This document shows, piece by piece, positions 17,707-26,299 of a stretch of 64,000 nt of DNA. The notes beneath the pieces were generated by a model, which saw nothing but the letters and a program-made list of their open reading frames with translations, was not told the DNA's origin and ran no database searches. Location of the stretch: NCBI GenBank assembly GCA_947501565.1, contig CANMWJ010000008.1:1-64000 (forward strand), written 5' to 3'. A program made the position numbers and the translations under genes. Position 1 is the stretch's first letter, and each line of letters begins with the position of its first letter. Origin of the DNA: an uncultured Marinobacterium sp. GTDB taxonomy: Bacteria > Pseudomonadota > Gammaproteobacteria > Pseudomonadales > Balneatricaceae.

Positions 17707-19614
17707 ATGAGCACAGAAACACATTCCGAAACCCACGGTTTTCAGACAGAAGTTAAGCAGCTGCTGCACTTGATGATTCACTCCTTGTACTCCAACAAGG
17801 AAATTTTCCTGCGTGAGCTGATCTCCAACGCTTCCGACGCGGCGGAAAAACTGCGTTTTGAAGCGCTGTCCAACGGCGCGCTGTATGAAGATGACGGTGA
17901 TCTGAAGATCCGCATCGAATTCGATAAAGATGCCAAAACCATCACCATCGATGACAACGGTATCGGTATGACCCGTGATGAAGTGGTGGAGCATCTGGGC
18001 ACCATCGCGAAATCTGGTACCTCCCAGTTCTTCTCTCAGCTGACTGGCGATCAGGCAAAAGACAGCGCACTGATCGGTCAGTTCGGTGTGGGTTTCTACT
18101 CCTCTTTCATTGTTGCTGACAAAGTGGATGTATTCACCCGTAAGGCCGGTGCTGAGAAATCAGACGGTGTTCACTGGAGTTCTACCGGTGAAGGTGAGTT
18201 CACCATTGCGACCGTTGAGAAAGCCGGTCGTGGTACCCGTATCGTGCTGCACCTGAAAGAGGGTGAGGACGAGTTTGCTGATGGCTGGCGTCTGCGCTCC
18301 CTGGTGCGTAAGTACTCCGACCATATCGCTATTCCGGTAGTGATGCTGTCTGAGCCGATGCCTGCGGCAGAAGGTGAAGAGGAAAAAGCACCTGAAGACG
18401 AAACCGTTAACAGCGCGACTGCTCTGTGGACCCGTAACAAGTCTGAGCTGAATGACGAAGACTACAACGAGTTCTACAAGCACATCTCCCACGACTTCAG
18501 CGATCCGCTGACCTGGGCACACAACGCTGTGGAAGGCAACCTGGAGTACACCAGCCTGCTGTACGTGCCAGAGCGTGCACCGTTCGATTTGTGGAACCGC
18601 GAAGCTCCGCGTGGCCTGAAACTGTACGTGCAGCGTGTCTTCATCATGGATCAGGCGGATGAGTTCCTGCCGCTGTACCTGCGCTTCCTGAAAGGTGTGG
18701 TGGATACCAAGGATCTGTCCCTGAACGTATCCCGTGAGATCCTGCAGAAAGATCCGAACGTGGACAAACTGCGCAGTGCGTTGACCAAACGTGCGCTGGA
18801 TACCCTGATCAAACTGGGCAAAAACCACCCAGAGAAGTACCAGACTTTCTGGCAGGAATTCGGTCAGGTGATCAAGGAAGGCCCAGCGGAAGATCAGGGC
18901 AACAAAGAGAAGATCGCCAAGCTGATGCGTTTTGCGTCCACTCAGAACGACGATGCAACCCAGAACGTATCGCTGGAAGACTACGTGTCCCGTATGCAGG
19001 AAGGTCAGGAGAAGATCTTCTACGTGGTTGCCGATAACTACGCGACTGCGAAAAACAGCCCGCACCTGGAGATCTTCCGTAAGAAAGGTATCGAAGTGCT
19101 GCTGATGACTGACCGTATCGACGAGTGGATGATGAGCCACCTGTTCGACTTCGATGGCAAGTCTTTCCAGGATGTTACCAAAGGTGAACTGGATCTGGGC
19201 GAATCGGAGTCCGAGGAAGAGAAGCAGGCGCAGGACGAACTGGCGAAATCCAAAGAAGCGCTGGTTGAACGTCTGAAAGAGAAGCTGGATGCGAAAGTAT
19301 CTGAGGTGCGTGTTACCCACCGTCTGACCGACTCCCCGGCGTGTCTGGTGATTGGTGATCACGACATGGGTGCGCAGATGCGTAAGATCATGGAAGCAGC
19401 AGGGCAGGCCGTTCCTGATGTGAAGCCGATCTTCGAGATCAACCCGGAACACCCGCTGATCGGTAAGCTGGATATGGAAGCGGATGAAGACCGCTTTGCT
19501 GAATTGTCGCTGGTACTGTTCGAACAGGCTGACCTGGCGGCGGGTGGCCAGCTGGAAGATCCGGCGGCTTATGTGGCCCGATTGAACAAACTGCTGCTGG
19601 AGTTGTCCAGTTAA
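17707..19614 (+). CDS. htpG: Molecular chaperone HtpG (Hsp90)
   Basis: The 635-residue product is a full-length bacterial Hsp90 (E. coli HtpG has 624). The N-terminal GHKL ATPase domain holds [14 protein letters not shown] near residue 38, DNGIGM near 84, GTIAKSGT near 100 and [11 protein letters not shown] near 121. The middle domain runs about 240-510 (ELPLYLRF-like segment, [10 protein letters not shown]) and the C-terminal dimerisation domain about 520-635. It refolds client proteins in the cytoplasm in an ATP-dependent cycle. Codon use is highly biased, as for abundant proteins. A sigma-32 promoter precedes it and a terminator follows. Confidence 0.98.
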   Translation: MSTETHSETHGFQTEVKQLLHLMIHSLYSNKEIFLRELISNASDAAEKLRFEALSNGALYEDDGDLKIRIEFDKDAKTITIDDNGIGMTRDEVVEHLGTIAKSGTSQFFSQLTGDQAKDSALIGQFGVGFYSSFIVADKVDVFTRKAGAEKSDGVHWSSTGEGEFTIATVEKAGRGTRIVLHLKEGEDEFADGWRLRSLVRKYSDHIAIPVVMLSEPMPAAEGEEEKAPEDETVNSATALWTRNKSELNDEDYNEFYKHISHDFSDPLTWAHNAVEGNLEYTSLLYVPERAPFDLWNREAPRGLKLYVQRVFIMDQADEFLPLYLRFLKGVVDTKDLSLNVSREILQKDPNVDKLRSALTKRALDTLIKLGKNHPEKYQTFWQEFGQVIKEGPAEDQGNKEKIAKLMRFASTQNDDATQNVSLEDYVSRMQEGQEKIFYVVADNYATAKNSPHLEIFRKKGIEVLLMTDRIDEWMMSHLFDFDGKSFQDVTKGELDLGESESEEEKQAQDELAKSKEALVERLKEKLDAKVSEVRVTHRLTDSPACLVIGDHDMGAQMRKIMEAAGQAVPDVKPIFEINPEHPLIGKLDMEADEDRFAELSLVLFEQADLAAGGQLEDPAAYVARLNKLLLELSS

Positions 19615-19651
19615 GTAGCTCAACAGCTAAACAGAGCTAGAGTTCTGTTTG

Positions 19652-19679
19652 AAAAGGCGGCTTGGAAGCCGCCTTTTTT
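19652..19679 (+). terminator. Rho-independent terminator of htpG
   Basis: AAAAGGCGGCTT (19652-19663) and AAGCCGCCTTTT (19666-19677) form a 12-bp stem with a very short loop, running into TTTTTT. Confidence 0.93.
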
Positions 19680-19836
19680 GTGTCTTGAGAAATTAATTTT
19701 TGTTTGGAAGGCACATGAGCCAAGTCAAGGAACGGGAACCGCGATTAGCATTCAATGAGCTCAGGCACCTTTGATTCTGGATCGATAATCGGTTTAATGA
19801 TCAGGGCCTTCTATGCTAAGAGTCAGGAGTATAAGA

Positions 19837-20133
19837 ATGAAAAAAGCGGTTTTGTTTTTGGTATCAGCGGCGTTGTTCTCCAGCCCTTTGTATGCTGATC
19901 CGCAAGCGGTTTATGATAAACATTGTAAAGCCTGTCATGATGCAGGTTTGGGTGGTGCGCCAAAACCAGGTGATAAAGCAGCCTGGAGCGCACGCATTGC
20001 TGCAGGTGCGGATGCTATGCTGGCAACCGTGAAGTCCGGTAAGGGTGCCATGCCTCCTAAGGGCACTTGTATGAGCTGTGATGATGCTTCCCTGGCAGGA
20101 GCGATCGATCTGTTTGTGAAGCAAGCTCAGTAA
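19837..20133 (+). CDS. Cytochrome c5 family protein
   Basis: A 98-residue product starting at ATG 19837 behind a CAGGAG ribosome binding site. A further in-frame ATG at 19813 lacks a site. Residues 1-20 are a Sec signal peptide ending LYA. The mature protein has the haem motif CKACH (Cys30, Cys33, His34), a likely axial Met72 in GAMPPKG, and the extra Cys pair (78 and 81) typical of c5 cytochromes. It would carry electrons in the periplasm. Confidence 0.93.
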   Translation: MKKAVLFLVSAALFSSPLYADPQAVYDKHCKACHDAGLGGAPKPGDKAAWSARIAAGADAMLATVKSGKGAMPPKGTCMSCDDASLAGAIDLFVKQAQ

Positions 20134-20194
20134 GCCTGACCCTTAAAGGGCGTATGGAGGTGGACGCCCGTTACGGAAAGGGAGTTGTCCGACC

Positions 20195-20560
20195 ATGTAC
20201 GATGAACATGACGCAGAAGTTGTTCAGTCTCTGTTAGAACGTTTGCTCAATCTGGAAAGTGAACTGACTGAAGAGATGAGCAACTTACGCGGAGCCGCCC
20301 GACCGGTGGAGCTGGATCAGCAGGCCTTCGGTCGGGTTTCACGTGGTGACGCGCAGCAACAGCAAAATATGGCGCAGGCAAACCTGCAGTTGTGCGAAGC
20401 ACGCATGCGGCTGGTGAAGCACGCGCTCAATAAAATCGAAGATCCGGCAAACTACGGCTATTGTGAAAGTTGTGATGAGCCGATTACCTTAGCGCGCTTG
20501 AAGGCGCGTCCAGAGAGCCCGCACTGCGTGCGCTGCCAAGAAAAATCGGAACATAAATGA
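20195..20560 (+). CDS. DksA/TraR-type C4 zinc-finger protein
   Basis: A 121-residue protein with a helical N-terminal part, a loop VELDQQAFGRVSRGDAQQQQ (35-57) and a C-terminal zinc finger formed by Cys90, Cys93, Cys111 and Cys114. DksA-like proteins bind in the RNA polymerase secondary channel. This member is shorter than DksA (about 150) and belongs to the small DksA-like group whose targets are mostly unknown. A GGGAG ribosome binding site precedes the ATG. yceI follows 33 nt later. Confidence 0.88.
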   Translation: MYDEHDAEVVQSLLERLLNLESELTEEMSNLRGAARPVELDQQAFGRVSRGDAQQQQNMAQANLQLCEARMRLVKHALNKIEDPANYGYCESCDEPITLARLKARPESPHCVRCQEKSEHK

Positions 20561-20593
20561 ACCTACTTAACCAACGTAAAGGGCGAGGTTCCA

Positions 20594-21184
20594 ATGTTTC
20601 ACATCTTCCTTTCTGTCTTATTGCTGGTATCTCTTTTATCGGCGCCTCAAGCTATTGCTGCCCGTTATAACCTCGACCCGACCCACACCTTTATCGAATT
20701 TCGCGCCAAACATCTGGGCTATAGCTGGTTGTACGGACGTTTCAATCGTATTGAGGGAACTCTTATCTGGGACCAGTCACGCCCGCATGCCAGCCGCGTA
20801 AAAGTGGAGATCGACCTGCGCAGCCTGGATAGCAACCATGCTGAACGTGACAAACACCTGCGGGGTGAAGAGTATCTGGATGCCTCTCAATATCGCCGGG
20901 CTACCTTTGAGAGTATAAGGTACGAAGGGGATGCCGATAGTGGCATGCTGACCGGCAACCTGACATTGCGCAGTATTACCCGAGAGATCAGTATTCCGGT
21001 CAGCCGTATCGGTGAAGGTTACGATCCCTGGGGCGGCTACCGGGTTGGTTTTGAAGGTAAATATATCCTTAACACTTTCGACTACGGTATGGAATACGAT
21101 GTGGGGCCTGACGGCAACATCATCGAACTGTTCCTCGGTATCGAGGGCATCAAACAGAAAAAACTGGCACCGAAGCGCAGGTGA
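20594..21184 (+). CDS. YceI family periplasmic protein
   Basis: A 196-residue protein with a signal peptide (about 1-22, ending AIAA) and a lipocalin-like YceI domain. Hallmarks are YNLDPTHTFIEFRAKHLGYSW at the start, a FNRIEGTLIWD strand, the HAERDKHLRGEEYLDASQY segment and LRSITREIS. YceI proteins bind isoprenoid or other lipid ligands in the periplasm. Their physiological role is unclear. It may be cotranscribed with the DksA-like gene. Confidence 0.9.
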   Translation: MFHIFLSVLLLVSLLSAPQAIAARYNLDPTHTFIEFRAKHLGYSWLYGRFNRIEGTLIWDQSRPHASRVKVEIDLRSLDSNHAERDKHLRGEEYLDASQYRRATFESIRYEGDADSGMLTGNLTLRSITREISIPVSRIGEGYDPWGGYRVGFEGKYILNTFDYGMEYDVGPDGNIIELFLGIEGIKQKKLAPKRR

Positions 21185-21209
21185 GCCACTGTGCCGGTTT
21201 GGCGCTAAC

Positions 21210-22634
21210 TCATTGCTCTTGCAACATCTCCTTGCTCAGGCGGCCCAGGGTGCGGATCGCCTCTTCCACCTCTGTACTCGGACAGTGCGTATAATTCAGC
21301 CGCATCTGGTTTTTGTATTTGTTGCTGGTGGTGAAAAGTTCTCCCGGTGCAATGCTGATGCCGAAGCTATTTGCCCGACGGTTTAATTCCATGGTGTTGA
21401 TCGTTTTGGGCATTACGACCCAGATCACAAACCCGCCCTGGGGATAGGTCATACGGGTGCCTTCCGGGAAATAACGCTGAATCAGATCCATCATCACATC
21501 CCGCCCACGCTGATAGTTAGCCCGCATCTTACGTAGATGCCGTTCGTATGCACCCTGAGAGATAAACTCTGCGATGGCCATTTGCGGTAGCGTAGGGGTG
21601 CTGATGCTGGAGACATATTTCATATGCAGCACCTGATCGAGGTAGCGGCCTGGTGCGACCCAACCCACGCGCAGCCCCGGCGCCAGTGTTTTCGAAAATG
21701 ACGAGCAGAGAATCACACGACCTTCGGTGTCGTAAGACTTCAAACTACGTGGGCGAGGGTACTGAAAGGAGAGATCGCCGTAGATATCGTCCTCGATCAA
21801 CACGATGTCGTGCTGATTACACAACTCGATTATCTTCGGGCGATGTTCTTCCGGCATCGAATAACCCATAGGGTTGTTGCAGGTGGGGGTTAGTACCAGC
21901 ACTTTAACTGGCCACTGTGCCAGTGCCAGCTCCAACGCTTCCAGGCTGGTGCCGGTTTCCGGATGGCTGGGAATTTCGATCGCTTTCAAACCGCTGGCTT
22001 CGATGGTCTGTACGGCCCCGAAGTAGAAGGGGGAATCTACCGCAACGATATCTCCCGGTTTAGTGACTGCACGTAAGCTGCACGCCAGCGCTTCCTGACA
22101 TCCGCTGGTAACCAGAATCTCATCGGGGTGCAGTTGCAGGCCTGAATCCACACCCAAGCGGGCAATCTGGCGACGTAACTCTTCATTACCGCGCACATAG
22201 TCGTAGGAGAGGCAGCGCAACCCCAGGCGGCGATTGATGTCGTTCAGATCCCGGCTCAGCGGTTTCAGCGTTGGGCTGTGCAGATCTGGAATCGCCCAAC
22301 CCAGGTTGAGCATGTTTTCCGCCTCATCGGCATTGAGCATATCTAGAATGTTACGCCATACCGATACCTCTACCGGACGTTGCGGCAGGCTGCTGACCTC
22401 CGGTAAGTGTGCTGTATGGTGGCGCGCCCGTACAAAGTGGCCAGATTTAGGCCGCACTTCGGTGAACCCGCGCTCCTCCAGAATACGATAAGCCTCCTGT
22501 ACGGTGGAGATACTCACATTGTGTTCCTGCGCGAGTACCCGGATCGAGGGCAGACGCTGTCCGCTGGTGTAGTAGCCGCCTTCTATACGGGTGATCAGTT
22601 CGTCTGCTACCTGCTCGTACAGTTTGTTTGCCAT
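21210..22634 (-). CDS. MocR-type transcriptional regulator (GntR HTH plus aminotransferase domain)
   Basis: The 474-residue product has an N-terminal GntR winged helix-turn-helix (about 1-70, with GQRLPSIRVLAQEHNVS) and a fold-type I PLP domain (about 95-470). The Schiff-base lysine is in SSFSKTLAPG (Lys315), with NNPMG at 253 and DDIYGD at 282. MocR proteins sense amino acids or PLP-linked metabolites and usually act on an adjacent divergent gene. Here that is phzF. A strong repeated palindrome lies in the shared intergenic region. Confidence 0.93.
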   Translation of the reverse strand: MANKLYEQVADELITRIEGGYYTSGQRLPSIRVLAQEHNVSISTVQEAYRILEERGFTEVRPKSGHFVRARHHTAHLPEVSSLPQRPVEVSVWRNILDMLNADEAENMLNLGWAIPDLHSPTLKPLSRDLNDINRRLGLRCLSYDYVRGNEELRRQIARLGVDSGLQLHPDEILVTSGCQEALACSLRAVTKPGDIVAVDSPFYFGAVQTIEASGLKAIEIPSHPETGTSLEALELALAQWPVKVLVLTPTCNNPMGYSMPEEHRPKIIELCNQHDIVLIEDDIYGDLSFQYPRPRSLKSYDTEGRVILCSSFSKTLAPGLRVGWVAPGRYLDQVLHMKYVSSISTPTLPQMAIAEFISQGAYERHLRKMRANYQRGRDVMMDLIQRYFPEGTRMTYPQGGFVIWVVMPKTINTMELNRRANSFGISIAPGELFTTSNKYKNQMRLNYTHCPSTEVEEAIRTLGRLSKEMLQEQ

Positions 22635-22660
22635 AGCCGTTTGATTCCTGGTGTGAAACG

Positions 22661-22754
22661 TACCGGTACAGATCGGATGATTTTTTACCCGTACAGATCA
22701 GATCTGCCTGAATCTGTACTGGTAAAAAGAATCTGTATTTGAATCTGTAATGGT
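22661..22754. promoter_or_regulatory. Cluster of GTACAGAT half-sites, likely MocR operator
   Basis: TTTTTACCCGTACAGAT (22682-22698) and its near-perfect inverted partner (22712-22728, one mismatch in 17) flank a 13-bp centre. Extra direct half-sites occur at 22663-22673 (CCGGTACAGAT), 22731 (ATCTGTATTT) and 22743 (ATCTGTAATGGT). All sit within 120 bp of the MocR start codon, which fits autoregulation and control of the divergent phzF. The rest of 22755-22973 shows no supported gene. Confidence 0.7.
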
Positions 22755-22973
22755 TTTTCAGTGGAGCATAAACTGTTTTGCAGATCTTGGCCATGGAAGC
22801 AATTGGATTGAAAACGGAGACAGAGTGGATGTCAGTAAGGGAGCTAACGTGATTGGTATTGGCGTCTGTGCCCTGGAGAGGAAGTTCAGGTTCTAAACGA
22901 TTTTGGGCATCAGTCGCGCAATAGCGTATTGCCAGATGGCCAAACCATTCTGGCGCAGTGAGGAGGCAGTGAT

Positions 22974-23837
22974 ATGAAGTACGGTTTTTACACTTTGGAT
23001 GTTTTTACAGATAACGCGTTTGGCGGTAATCCGCTGGCGGTGTTTCCTCACGCAGAGGGTATCGACGCTGCGATTATGCAGCGGATCGCCCGTGAACTTA
23101 ACCTGTCCGAAACCGTGTTCGTCGGTGTGCCAAGTTCGGAAAACCGCTTTCCCGTGCGTATTTTTACGCCCGCTTGCGAGATTCCATTTGCCGGACACCC
23201 CACAGTGGGCACTGCGTATCTGCTCGGCGAGCTGGGGCTTGTTGATGGCACTGAGTTGGTGCTGGAGGAGGGTGTCGGTGCTATCCCGGTGACGCTGGTA
23301 CCTGAGAAAAACACAGCGCGATTTCAGGTGGCGATGCTGCCCGAGATAATCCCCTCGCATCTCAGTGCAGCGGATGTCGCGGGGTTGTTGCAGCTGGTCC
23401 CTGAGCAGGTGGTACGCGTACCCTTTATCGCCAGCTGTGGTTTGCCGTTCCAGATGCTGGAGCTGGTGGATGCAGATGCCGTGGATCAGGCGGAGTTGAA
23501 TCTGGCGCAGTGGAAAAGTTGTTTTCCTGATAAAGCGCTGAGTGATCTCTACCTCTATTGCCACGATGGCGACGGTTTGATTTACAGCCGAATGTTTTCG
23601 CCTGCGTTCAACATTCCAGAAGATCCCGCGACGGGCAGTGCTGCAGCCGCGCTAACCGGCGCACTGGCCGTGGAGATGACGGATAACGGCGTGGTGACAT
23701 TTTGCGTTGAACAGGGCGTGCGTATGGGGCGCCCGAGCCAGATCCGGGCGCAGGTGGACGTGAAAGATGGAGTAACTGCTGCACTGAGCATTCAGGGGCA
23801 GTCGGTATTGATCAGTGAAGGGAGGTTCCTGTTGTGA
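22974..23837 (+). CDS. PhzF family isomerase-like protein
   Basis: The 287-residue protein has the two-lobed diaminopimelate-epimerase-like fold of PhzF enzymes. It opens with FYTLDVFTDNAFGGNPLAVF and carries the catalytic Glu46 in LNLSETVFV, CEIPFAGHPTVGTA at about 73 and DPATGSAAAAL at about 215. True PhzF isomerises a phenazine precursor, but most homologues work on unknown small molecules. No phenazine genes are nearby. The start has an excellent GAGGAGG ribosome binding site. The gene overlaps a small downstream gene by 4 bp and is divergent from the MocR regulator. Confidence 0.9.
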   Translation: MKYGFYTLDVFTDNAFGGNPLAVFPHAEGIDAAIMQRIARELNLSETVFVGVPSSENRFPVRIFTPACEIPFAGHPTVGTAYLLGELGLVDGTELVLEEGVGAIPVTLVPEKNTARFQVAMLPEIIPSHLSAADVAGLLQLVPEQVVRVPFIASCGLPFQMLELVDADAVDQAELNLAQWKSCFPDKALSDLYLYCHDGDGLIYSRMFSPAFNIPEDPATGSAAAALTGALAVEMTDNGVVTFCVEQGVRMGRPSQIRAQVDVKDGVTAALSIQGQSVLISEGRFLL

Positions 23838-23986
23838 ACAAACAAGTTGATGAGAAGCTGCTGGACGTGGCAACGGAGGATACCCCGGCGAAAGGTTCGG
23901 AGTTTATGCACGAAATGAAGCTGGCGGTGGCGATTTTTGCGTTAATCATCGGGGCTGTACTGATCACTCCGTTCATTTTTGATTAA
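23834..23986 (+). CDS. Small single-pass membrane protein in the phzF operon
   Basis: A 50-residue product, too short for many gene callers. Its GTG start overlaps the phzF stop codon (GTGA), with an AGGGAGGTT ribosome binding site just upstream inside phzF. Residues 1-28 are polar and charged. Residues 29-48 (LAVAIFALIIGAVLITPFIF) are one hydrophobic helix, and the chain ends with Asp. The coupling to phzF makes a real gene likely. No family is recognised. Confidence 0.72.
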   Translation: MNKQVDEKLLDVATEDTPAKGSEFMHEMKLAVAIFALIIGAVLITPFIFD

Positions 23987-24090
23987 CGAGTCAAAAGGAA
24001 AAAACAGAACTTGTTCAGTGGGTTAGGGTGATAGTTGGTAAGCTTCGGTCTATGCTGTAGGGATAACAACGATAATCGGGAGACGTGACT

Positions 24091-24693
24091 ATGTTCCAGG
24101 AGTATTACCCGATCAGGCTCAGCAGCCTTGATGATGTGAACCATATTGTTAACCCCGCCCACCTGCGACAGCCAGGTACTTTGCGTAGTCCCGCCAAGGA
24201 TGTGATGACCGATTTCGAGAAGATCGACCCCATCCGTATCAATGACAGCACCCACATTGACGATGCTTTAGCATTTATGAAGTCGCAGCATGTGCGTCTG
24301 CTGTTTGCGGTGAATGGTAATGAAGAGTTCACCGGTATTATCTCGGCGGCAGATATCTCCGGAGATAAGCCGATGGCGGTGATGCAGCAGAACGGTCTGA
24401 GTCGTGATCAGGTTGAGGTGCGTCATCTGATGCTGCAGCGGATGCATATCAAAGCGCTTACCTACGAACAGATCAATAACGCCAAGATCGGTGATGTGAT
24501 GCTGACGCTGAAAGGCTCCGGCGATCAGCATGTGCTGATCACCGATGAGAGTCTGGCGGGTGTTAAGCGGGTGCGCGGTATTATCTCTGCAAGCGATATC
24601 TCCCGTTACCTGCGTATCAGTTTCGATGTGATGTATCAGGCGAAATCCTTTGCGGATATTGAGCGGGTGGTAAGCCGTGGTCAGGAGTTCTGA
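24091..24693 (+). CDS. CBS-domain pair protein
   Basis: A 200-residue protein. The ATG at 24091 lies 8 nt after GGGAG and is preferred to the GTG at 24085. Two CBS motifs form one Bateman module. The first (about 35-95) contains VMTDFEKIDPIRINDSTHIDDALAFM and GIISAADISG. The second (about 130-185) has GDVMLTL and GIISASDISRYLR. Such modules bind adenine nucleotides. No enzyme domain is attached, so a regulatory role with an unknown partner is likely. Confidence 0.87.
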   Translation: MFQEYYPIRLSSLDDVNHIVNPAHLRQPGTLRSPAKDVMTDFEKIDPIRINDSTHIDDALAFMKSQHVRLLFAVNGNEEFTGIISAADISGDKPMAVMQQNGLSRDQVEVRHLMLQRMHIKALTYEQINNAKIGDVMLTLKGSGDQHVLITDESLAGVKRVRGIISASDISRYLRISFDVMYQAKSFADIERVVSRGQEF

Positions 24694-24745
24694 AAAAGGT
24701 TTCCGCTGCTGAATTGTTGCACTATACTTCGCGCGCTTTCGGTAG

Positions 24746-24783
24746 GAACAGGGGGGAATTTTTATTCCCCCCTGTTCTTTTTC
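24746..24783 (+). terminator. Strong hairpin terminator or attenuator before the decarboxylase gene
   Basis: GAACAGGGGGGAA (24746-24758) and TTCCCCCCTGTTC (24765-24777) pair perfectly over 13 bp with a 6-nt loop, followed by TTTTT. It lies 53 nt past the CBS gene and ends 45 nt before the decarboxylase ATG. A TATACT box at 24723-24728 lies just upstream, so it could also act as an attenuator in the decarboxylase leader. Confidence 0.88.
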
Positions 24784-24827
24784 TATGACTGGAACCTGTT
24801 TCCCCTGAACCTTAGTGGACCTGTTGC

Positions 24828-25985
24828 ATGAACGTTGCTGATCAGATCTGCCCGCAAACCTGGCAAAAAATCAAAACGCTGTCGGAATCTGTTGATACCC
24901 CTTTTCTGGCGCTTGATCTCAACAATATTGAAGAGAAATATGACGAGCTGGTGCGTGGCTTTGACTATGCCCGTATTTTTTACGCGGTAAAGGCCAATCC
25001 GGCGGATGAAGTGATCAAACTGCTGGCCAACCGTGGCGCCTGCTTTGATATCGCTTCCACCTACGAGCTGGACAAGGTTCTGCAGTTTAACGTATCGCCG
25101 GATCGTATGAGCTACGGCAATACCATCAAAAAAGCGCGTGATATCGCCTATTTCTACGAAAAAGGCATCAACCTGTACGCAACGGATTCCGAGCCGGATC
25201 TGCGTAACATCGCTAAATACGCGCCGGGTTCACGTGTGTATATCCGTGTCCTGACCGAAGGTTCAGAGGGGGCTGACTGGCCGTTGTCCCGTAAGTTCGG
25301 CTGTAACCCGGAGATGGCGATTGAGCTGGCAGTGCTGGCGCGTGAGCTAGGCTTGGAACCCTACGGTGTGTCGTTCCACGTAGGCTCGCAGCAACGTGAT
25401 ATCGATGTCTGGGATGGAGCGATCGCGAAGGTGAAGGTGATCTTCGAGCGCCTGTTCGAAGAGTTCGGTATTCAGTTGAAGATGATCAACATGGGCGGTG
25501 GTTTCCCGGCCAGTTACCTGCACAAAACCAACGACTTCGATACCTATGTGGCAGAGATCACCCGCTTCCTGCAGGAGGACTTTGGTGAACAGGTGCCGGA
25601 GATCATTCTTGAACCGGGACGCTCACTGGTGGGTGATGCCGGCGTGCTGGTATCCGAGGTGGTGCTTATCTCGCGCAAATCGGCAACAGCGCTGGAGCGT
25701 TGGGTGTATACCGATGTGGGACTGTTTAACGGTTTGATCGAGACCATGGGCGAAGCGATTAAGTACCAGATCCACACCGACCGCGAGGGTGAGCAGGAGG
25801 AGGTGATTCTGGCCGGACCGACCTGTGACAGCCTCGACATCATGTACGAAGATCACAAGTACAGTTTGCCGCTGTCGTTGCAGGAGGGAGACAAGATCTA
25901 CTGGCTCTCGACCGGTGCGTACACCACCAGTTACAGCTCGATTGAATTTAACGGTTTCCCACCGCTGAAATACGTGGTGCTCTAA
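24828..25985 (+). CDS. Fold-type III PLP decarboxylase (ornithine/lysine decarboxylase type)
   Basis: The 385-residue protein matches the alanine-racemase-fold ornithine decarboxylases. Features are the PLP lysine in FYAVKANP (Lys55), HVGSQQ (His184), the glycine-rich phosphate loop NMGGGFP (221-227), EPGRSLVGD (262) and the cross-subunit catalytic GPTCDSLD (Cys333, Asp334). It would decarboxylate L-ornithine, and possibly lysine, to putrescine or cadaverine in the cytoplasm, the entry to polyamine synthesis. The enzyme is active as a dimer with shared sites. No other polyamine gene is adjacent. Confidence 0.92.
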   Translation: MNVADQICPQTWQKIKTLSESVDTPFLALDLNNIEEKYDELVRGFDYARIFYAVKANPADEVIKLLANRGACFDIASTYELDKVLQFNVSPDRMSYGNTIKKARDIAYFYEKGINLYATDSEPDLRNIAKYAPGSRVYIRVLTEGSEGADWPLSRKFGCNPEMAIELAVLARELGLEPYGVSFHVGSQQRDIDVWDGAIAKVKVIFERLFEEFGIQLKMINMGGGFPASYLHKTNDFDTYVAEITRFLQEDFGEQVPEIILEPGRSLVGDAGVLVSEVVLISRKSATALERWVYTDVGLFNGLIETMGEAIKYQIHTDREGEQEEVILAGPTCDSLDIMYEDHKYSLPLSLQEGDKIYWLSTGAYTTSYSSIEFNGFPPLKYVVL

Positions 25986-26299
25986 GGCCCCGCATTACGC
26001 TTCACATATGGCCCACCGCAGTGCATCACAAGGTGCATTGCGGTGGTCTCTCTCCTGCTTTCGTATCCTTCCTGATCACTCTTTGATCGATTTAGTAGCC
26101 AGTTTTCTCAGGACCAGCGGAATTCTCTGTCTATACTGATAGCATTTCGGGTTGTTTGTTGGGCGAAGTTTAACCGGATTTTGTGTGCTCGCTCAGTAAT
26201 GTTGTTCACCGTACGTAATGCATACGTTGGTAAATGCGCCTGCAGTACCTGTTAAGGGTGCATCGTTGTTACGACTCAATTCAAAATGGATATCTGGGT
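25986..26299. other. Intergenic region with a hairpin after the decarboxylase gene
   Basis: CCACCGCAGTGCA and TGCATTGCGGTGG (26013-26046) pair over 13 positions with one G-T wobble, forming a probable transcription end for the decarboxylase gene, though the T-run is weak. The remaining sequence to 26299 holds no supported gene. A promoter for the downstream signalling gene should lie here, but I cannot place it. Confidence 0.55.

Noticed and set aside
18160-19623. Long minus-strand frame opposite htpG (487 codons)
   Set aside because: Shadow of a highly biased gene. No domain.
22827-22896. Possible 23-codon peptide between mocR and phzF
   Set aside because: GTG start, no ribosome binding site at proper distance, no conserved character, and it lies in a regulatory region.
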